DNA of 64,000 nt, from positions 10,475,206 to 10,539,205 of the forward strand of contig OZ038459.1 of NCBI GenBank assembly GCA_964036195.1. The letters run 5' to 3'. Of this stretch, positions 58,134 to 64,000 are shown piece after piece (the stretch's first letter is position 1; each line of letters begins with the position of its first letter). The stretch is from Sphaerolaimus hirsutus (Eukaryota > Nematoda > Chromadorea > Monhysterida > Sphaerolaimidae). The translations under genes and the position numbers were made by a program. The notes beneath the pieces were generated by a model. That model was given only the letters and a program-made list of their open reading frames with translations, made no database searches and was not told the DNA's origin.

Positions 58134-59583
58134 ATGCGACAATTGAGCTCACTAGCTATAAATGCCGCCAGAAAAACAATCTCACCATTATATAATAGTA
58201 AAATAACATGGAAAGCCTATGTGGAGCCAGGGAGCATGTATGGTGTTGAGATTACTGGTCTGGATAAAAAACACCTGCAAACAATGTATAAAATATATGT
58301 ACAAACAATGAAGAAAATATGCAACCTTCCAGTCAGTAGCAGCACATCTTCATTGCTACATGACATGGATGGTATATTACCATCTGACAAATACATGCAG
58401 TTGGTGTTAACTAATGATGCCTACATGTAAAGAGTAAATATGGATTGCTGGCTGTACAGAGCAGCACTAGTTGATAGAGAAATGGCAGGCAAGGCTAGAC
58501 TTGCTATAGACAACACAAATGAAACACTTGTTACTGAAGCCAAGATAGCTTTTGGCATAGAACTAGAGACAAGAAATCTGAGAAACGAGGATATCAAACT
58601 AGTTTTATATAGACAAAGACAGTCGAGAAACCAAGAAAACATGGCAAAACAGACAGCAGTACATTATAGAGGAGGTAACTCATCTAGACTTGAGATCAAG
58701 GGGTTACATTACAATGAACATGCGTGGTAAACTCGACGGACATTATAGAAGTCAATGGTCTAAGGAATTTTCGTACAACTGCGTATATTCTTAGTTGGCA
58801 CACGTCCAAGTTACTGTTTGCGAGAATGTTACCAAGTATGAAAGACGCAGGATTTCCGTCAGCGTCAACAAAAATGGCTGCGGAATGCGATTAAGCGACC
58901 GCAATTGGTCGCTGATGGCAGCCCACACACGAGTTGACACTTGTGTTGACTTAATTGCATTCTGCGGTCATTATCGTTGACGCGAACGGAAATCATGCGG
59001 CTTTTACTTTGTTCGTATCAAACGCAACAGTAACTTGGACGAAGCGGTAAGTTCATACGTAATTTTTTGAATGAATTTGTCGGGACTGCGACGATAAGAT
59101 CTTACGTAAGACCTAACAATCTGACTTTCTATAACGATTTGTCTATCAAATTCACATCGTTATCGCATAAAAAGTAGGATTGAATCAAATTTATCATGAA
59201 CCGAATGGAATCCGTCCATTCAAGTTCGAATTAAAAAACATTCGTCATTGGTAACGAAGGGCCGAATCGCTGATTCGTTTCATGTCCGCCGAGTTTATGC
59301 AGCTAGAAGCAATGCATTAAGAACACGTACAAAGGAAGGCAAAAAACTGTGCAAAACGTGTTCATCAAGCCTAGTTAAAATACCGGCTGACCTTACCCAT
59401 ATCTTGTATCTATGCAAGGCCAACACACTTCTACGTGATGAATTGAGTAAGGTATGCGTACTCTGTACGGTGCCTTGCAAGTGGGATATCAACCTGTTAC
59501 AACCCAATGTCTGCCATGCCTATAGAGAATGTTGTAGTAGGATGATACGCAAGAGTATGGTGCAACTAGAAGGGGTAACTTGA
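58134..59583 (+). pseudogene. LINE C-terminal region with CxxC...H...C
   Basis: Follows the reverse transcriptase in the same frame, after stops at 58131-58133 and 58428-58430. After the 58728-59297 insertion it resumes with ARSNALRTRTKEGKKL, CKTCSSS and DLTHILYLCKAN, the Cys/His arrangement often seen at LINE ORF2 C-termini. Ends at TGA 59581-59583. Confidence 0.8.
58728..59297. mobile_element. TAAACTCGACGGACAT TIR element, copy 3
   Basis: 570 bp, ends TAAACTCGACGGACAT and ATGTCCGCCGAGTTTA, TA duplicated. Removal of 568 bp joins the codons for HYNEHAW to YAARSNAL in one frame, giving an exact boundary and TSD. Inverted copy of 45479-46048. Confidence 0.92.
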
Positions 59584-60124
59584 CAGAAAGACTAATATAG
59601 AGATACAAAATCCAACATTCTACTTAGGGGGGAGCGTAACCCGCTAGCCATAGACATAAAATGGTCCAAAATTCTAGCGGTAACAGTGAGTGACAGGCTA
59701 TTTTGTCGCAGTGACACCATTATGTAATTATATACTGTGTTTCCTCGAAATACTCGCCCCCCCTTGAATTAACCCCCCATGAAATATTCCATCTGAAATA
59801 AGGTACATGATGTATTCAAGGTACATGATGTATTTGCATCCATTTTGCATCGCAGTATACGCTACGTATATATGTGTACGTATATATATTACATACATTT
59901 GTGTACGTATATATATATTGTGTACGTGTATATATTTACGTTTACTGTATTTCTTCTAATAGAAAGGCATACCTCCAATAGAATGGCAGGTTTTGTCAAT
60001 TTTTTACAAACACGAAAAGCGCCAAAAGCGCCATGGCACTTTTCATGGACATGGCGCTAAGCGTCATAGCATGGTAACACCATGCGCCAAAAGCGTCATG
60101 GCTCTTTTTGCTTTGAATGCATGG
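59584..60124. other. LINE 3' flank and decayed TA-element ends
   Basis: 59735-59800 holds a mutated CCGTATTTCCTCG left end. 59865-59945 is a GTACGTATATATAT microsatellite. 59945-60000 has a TTCTTCTAATAGAAAGG left end. 60005-60110 has GCGCCATGG-type palindromes. No gene. Confidence 0.5.
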
Positions 60125-60132
60125 ATGTACAC

Positions 60133-61171
60133 CAGAGTTGTACAAATACTGGTATTTTTGGAAAACGTAAACGTAAACGTAAATACCTTTTCCAAATCAA
60201 AAGTATAAATACTAAAACGTAAGGTATTTTTAAAATACCAAGGAATACGTAAAAAAAACGTAAACGTAAAAATTTTATACATGTAGTATTTGTCATTTTG
60301 CTTTGGAAAATACCATTATTTTCAGCCTTACACGGGTCAATTGATGATTTCCATACAATATTTTTATGTTTTTAGCACTACATGCTCACCATAATGAACT
60401 ACATCGAGTCAGACAACTATAACAAATCATAATCTAACACAAACAATGGTGATATAAACATCAAAATTGAGCAAAAGTTACACCTTTTTGTCATTCAATC
60501 TGATCAATAACTTGCTCAAATGTTTCCATATCCCAAATGGATCCTTTTACCAAATTTCAAAAGCCCAGCATGGCAATGGACGCTCTACAGCACTGTTTCA
60601 GTGCATTGCAACTTTTCAAAGCGTTTGTTTAGCCTATTTTGGAAAAATGTCTCATAAAATATACTATGACATCTGCCATACCTATATGAAGACGGAACCT
60701 AAAATTGTGTAAAAAATTTTCATCATGAATATTACATTTCTTTCACTATTTTGTTCATAATCTGTTGTCAGTTTATGACAAAAGACAGTTACATTTTTAT
60801 GTGCGACATTGACTCCAGTCAGTAAGCAATAGTGGCTATGTATTGGACTGTATTTTATATTTGAGGTATTGTCTGTAATCATTCTAATCGATGCACTGAA
60901 GTGTTCGCCACATCATTCTGATCATTTTAAGTGCTCAAGCATCATAATCGGTAGAAAATTCATGGAAATATGCAGTTCCGTCCGAGGGCACGGCCACTAA
61001 GAAACTACTTAATATCGGAATTTTTACGTTTTCCCAAGTACCCGGGTATTTCGGTCAGGAAAACGTAACAAAACGTAATGGTATTTTTGGAAAACGTAAA
61101 CGTAAACGTAAATATAAATACCCGAATAACCGGGTATTTTGGGTAAACGTAAATACGTTTTTCCAACTCTG
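60133..61171. mobile_element. hAT-like element, AACGTAAACGTAAA family
   Basis: CAGAGTTG and CAACTCTG ends with perfect TSD ATGTACAC (60125-60132, 61172-61179). Subterminal repeats GAAAACGTAAACGTAAA on both sides. Same family as 5033-7475 but without nested insertions. No transposase found in its 1.0 kb. Confidence 0.92.
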
Positions 61172-61367
61172 ATGTACACTACCGTGCAGAATAGTTGGGA
61201 ATAGTTTTCATTATAGAGAAACAGTAGGCTGGTGGTCCACCACACTTTCTGGGAAGATTAAACACTTAAAAATGATCAGGACAACCTGAAAATTCCATGT
61301 TTGAGGTCGAGTCAGTGATGTATAAATTCCGTATCTCGATTTGACCCGGTTAGCCAACCCCCAGGAT

Positions 61368-61609
61368 CAGTGGCGTAGCCAGGATTTTTGAGCGGGGGGG
61401 GGGGCGGATTGTATACGGAGCCCGGCGAACGGGGGGATGTATTTACGCTAGTGAGCACACTTTACTGTCTTTCTTTGCAACCAACCCCCCCCCCCCCAAT
61501 TCGAGACCCCTGATGTGCAAAACATTCGGATACCATAGGTGGGTATCCTGGGCAGTGGCGTAGCCAGGGGGGGGGGCGGCCGCCCCCCCCCCCCCTGGCT
61601 ACGCCACTG
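61368..61609. mobile_element. hAT-like CAGTGGCGTAGCCAGG element
   Basis: CAGTGGCGTAGCCAGG and its complement are flanked by CCCAGGAT (61360-61367, 61610-61617). An extra copy of the left terminus at about 61554 faces the right terminus in a tight 56-bp palindrome. Confidence 0.75.
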
Positions 61610-61935
61610 CCCAGGATACCCACCTATGGTATCTGAATGTTTTGCACATCAGGGGTCTCGAATGGGGGGGGGGTTGGTTGCAAAGAAAGACAGTAAAGTG
61701 TGCTCACTAGCGTAAATACACACATGCCAATTTGCAGATAATTTGAGCCTGTCATTCAAGATTTACCTATATGCATTTTGAAACTAATTTCAGTTGACGG
61801 TTCGGTTTTTGTTTTGAAACCAAACCAAAAACAGAAATTCATTTTCAAATTTGAATGACAGGCTCAAATTATCTGCAAATTGGCATGTGTGTATTTACGC
61901 TAGTGAGCACACTTTACTGCCTTTCTTTGCAGATA
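61440..61935. repeat. Three-arm inverted repeat
   Basis: TTTACGCTAGTGAGCACAC appears at about 61442 (+), 61704 (complement) and 61893 (+). 61440-61735 folds around 61583 and 61683-61932 folds around about 61810, so the middle arm can pair with either side. Confidence 0.85.
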
Positions 61936-61939
61936 TAAT

Positions 61940-62386
61940 TAGGGTTGGCCGATGGGTTTTTTTAACATGATGTCTGAAATGTTTTTTTTTTTTTAAAACA
62001 TCCGCCGAAATTTTTAGTACTAAGCACTAGGTATTTTGCAAAATTTCGCGCGCAATTTCACACACAAATTGACATTAGTGGTTGTTTTCATTGGTTTTGT
62101 GGCATTTTTAGTATCAAAGTATCCATTTATATGTGCTACCATGGGTTAATAAGCCGTCATATGTTGCTGTAGTATATAATATTGAGGTAATGTGCTTCCA
62201 TGTACCTCCACAGTGTGTAACTTCACTCCCAAAGTAACAACCTCCTTTTATAACCTTGGTTGATCACTATTCCATGCCAAACTTTACCTGAAGTCATGAA
62301 CATTCGACTATAAGGCGATATATGAATGATATGTCGATGAAAAATGGATATTTTGGACGCAAATCACCACTTATAATGCTATCCCT
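61940..62386. mobile_element. hAT-like TTTTTAAAAAAAC MITE, right-truncated
   Basis: TAGGGTTGGCCGATG start and interior match 10396-11048 up to GCTATCCC, where the copy stops. Confidence 0.8.
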
Positions 62387-62757
62387 TATTAGCTAAATAT
62401 TTAAATGCTTCCACCGCTGCGGCTATGAACCCCTGCCCAGCGGGTCGCGTGAATATTTTTTATGCGTGTCATATGTAGTGATGGAATGGCGCCATGGCGC
62501 TGGCGCCATTTAATGGCGCCATCTGGCGCCTGGCGCCATTATTTCGAATGGCGCCATGGCGCCCTTGGCGTTTGGCGCCATTTTCGCTGGCGCCATTGTT
62601 TTGGATGGCACCAGAAATGGCGCCAAAATTCCGTGAATAAATGTGACCAAATAGGACATTTTCGGACATTTTATCGTAGATCGTTACACAAAGTAGTCAT
62701 TGTATTTTACCATATTTGGTACCATATGTATTTAGCCATCTACAAATTTGATACATC

Positions 62758-63155
62758 TACTGTATTTCCTCGAAAAACCCCAGGGGGTTTATTTTTTCAT
62801 AGTGAGATTTTTGAGGGGGGTTAAACGAGGGGGTTATTACTTTGCCAGAATTTTTTTGAAATCCCAGTACTAAGTTGTTGTGTGTAACATACACAGACGT
62901 CAAAAAATGCAACAAAAACCACCATGTATCCGCCAAGACTCTATAGACTTACCTAAATATATCCTGTTTTGTCACTTTTATTACCAGCTTTGGGTAGGTA
63001 AAAGCCCATCCCTACTACACTCTGTCTCAGACATTTCTGGGGAAATAATACAACTACCCCTCGAATAAACCCCACACCCCACGAAATGCCCCCCCCCTCG
63101 AAATTTTCACTTTGAAAAAATAAACCCCCTATGGGTATTTTGAGGAAATACGGTA
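62758..63155. mobile_element. CCGTATT-type element inside hAT-like copy 2
   Basis: Left end TACTGTATTTCCTCG, right end GAGGAAATACGGTA. The surrounding AGCTGCGATGTA and GTTACACAAAG words match copy 1, so the insertion predates the split of the two hosts. Confidence 0.75.
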
Positions 63156-63277
63156 TAGCTGCGATGTAAATTGGCAGCCATAGAAACATCATGTTCTTTG
63201 CAAACATGATGAACCTTATTACAGACGGGGGCGTCGATTAGGGGTTAATTTTTCACCTGCTCGCTCAGACCAGGTGG

Positions 63278-63527
63278 CAATCCCAAGCCCTGTAAAGTGT
63301 AAAGTAAAGTGTCAAATGTAAAGCCAAATGAAAAGTAAAGTGTCAAATGTAAAGTCAAATGCAAAGTAAAGTGTCAAATGTAAAATCAAATGCAAAGTAA
63401 AGTGTCAATTGCCATGCAAAGTTCAGTAATAAAATCTTTTCTTTTTTGTTTTGATTGACACTTTACTTTGCATTTGACTTTACATTTGACACTTTACTTT
63501 ACACTTTACAGGGCTTGGAATTGCCCC
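63278..63527. mobile_element. GTAAAGTGTCA TIR MITE
   Basis: GGCAATCCCAAGCCCTG and CAGGGCTTGGAATTGCC ends enclose tandem AAAGTAAAGTGTCAAATGT units in both orientations. Copy 1 of the host element has no insertion at this place (near 31193). Confidence 0.8.
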
Positions 63528-63902
63528 CTGGTGGTATTTCGAAGGGGAATTAATTCAAGGGTTTATTTGGAGAAAATGTGGTAACATATTGCTCTTCTAA
63601 CAACGCCTCTGTTATGATATACATGCTAAAATAGTGACTTTAATCGTTGGCGCAATTTTGGCGCCCGGCGCCATTTTTTCAGATGGTGCCGTGGCGCCAT
63701 TGGCGCCTGGCGCCATTTTCTCTGGCGCCCTTTGGCGCCCGGCGCCATTATTTTGAATGGCGCCTGGCGCCATTTTCTCTGGCGCCCTTTGGCGCCCGGC
63801 GCCATTATTTTGAATGGTGCCTGGCGCCATTTTTCCTGGCGCTTTTCCATCACTAGTCATATGCAAATTTGGCGCTGATGTACAGCCATTCCTTTACGCT
63901 TC

Positions 63903-64000
63903 TACCGTATTTGCTTGAATAATCCCCCTGGGGGATTATTATTTCGTCAGACTTTTTTGAGGGGGGGATTATTCGAGGGGGGGAATTATTCAAGGGGAGG
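63903..64000. mobile_element. CCGTATT-type element, left part
   Basis: TACCGTATTTGCTTGAATAAT at 63903 followed by G-rich ATTATTCGAGGGG blocks; it runs off the window end. Confidence 0.7.

Larger units (their letters stand above)
54070..59583 (+). mobile_element. Decayed non-LTR (LINE-type) retrotransposon
   Basis: This holds an upstream frame, an apurinic-type endonuclease, a reverse transcriptase and a C-terminal Cys/His segment in standard LINE order on the + strand. It is non-functional: several in-frame stops, frameshifts near 56465, 57300 and 57830, and two large insertions (54403-55602 and 58728-59297). It may extend left to about 51.3 kb if the SGNH-like and CxxC frames are its ORF1. 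The clade is not determined; the C-terminal layout and endonuclease are of the CR1/Jockey kind rather than RLE-type. Confidence 0.85.
62476..63855. mobile_element. hAT-like element, GGCGCC palindrome family, copy 2
   Basis: TAGTGATGGAATGG and TTTTCCATCACTA ends with perfect TSD GTCATATG (62468-62475, 63856-63863). Subterminal GGCGCCATGGCGCC-type palindromes. It carries the same internal CCGTATT insertion as copy 1, plus a GTAAAGTGTCA MITE that copy 1 lacks. Confidence 0.92.

Noticed and set aside
1-64000. tRNA, rRNA and other structured RNA genes
   Set aside because: No TPsiC-type GGTTCGA box with a matching acceptor stem, and no rRNA-like conserved stretch, was seen by eye; a covariance-model scan was not possible.

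Overview
The window looks like a repeat-saturated nuclear genome segment of an invertebrate animal. The evidence is intron-split genes with GT-AG borders, a signal-peptide protein, an amino-acid-transporter exon, non-LTR and BEL/Pao retroelement remains, and dozens of non-autonomous DNA transposons. I cannot name the phylum. There are no bacterial operons, tRNAs, rRNAs or CRISPR arrays. One 200-bp run of N (38105-38304) is an assembly gap.

Host genes, all on the + strand: (1) a complete seven-exon gene (20501-27621, 404 codons) for a NADAR/YbiA-like protein with a lysine-rich tail; (2) a five-exon gene (32109 to about 36368) for an unrecognised secreted Cys-rich protein with a Pro/Thr tail; (3) a last exon (41389-41633) for the C-terminus of an SLC36/Aa_trans-type amino acid transporter, with no upstream exon visible. 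Most introns of genes 1 and 2 contain transposons.

Repeat layout: 1-11.6 kb is nested elements, including two multi-level nests whose borders are shown by matching target-site duplications (TSDs) (5.0-7.5 kb and 9.4-11.3 kb). 11.6-19.4 kb is a head-to-head inverted array of 120-bp, 30-bp and about 30-bp GC-rich tandem repeats flanking two long-TIR foldback units. 36.5-38.0 and 54.4-55.6 kb carry two copies of a 1.2-1.5 kb foldback element. 49.5-51.1 kb is a hAT-like element carrying a BEL/Pao reverse-transcriptase fragment. 51.3-59.6 kb is a decayed non-LTR retrotransposon region (SGNH-like, CxxC, endonuclease, reverse transcriptase, C-terminal Cys/His) broken by later TA-target insertions; removing two of these with one TA restores its frame exactly. 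60.1-63.9 kb holds more hAT-like elements and a three-arm palindrome.

Two repeat groups dominate. The first has termini TACCGTATT..., duplicates TA, and has subterminal blocks such as CTCGAAATACCCCC. The second is a set of hAT-like families with 8-bp TSDs, most of which fill their subterminal regions with their own short repeated motif, while several otherwise different families share an internal GCGCGC palindrome. That pattern, and the frame-restoring nests, are the most notable things here. No intact transposase was seen.
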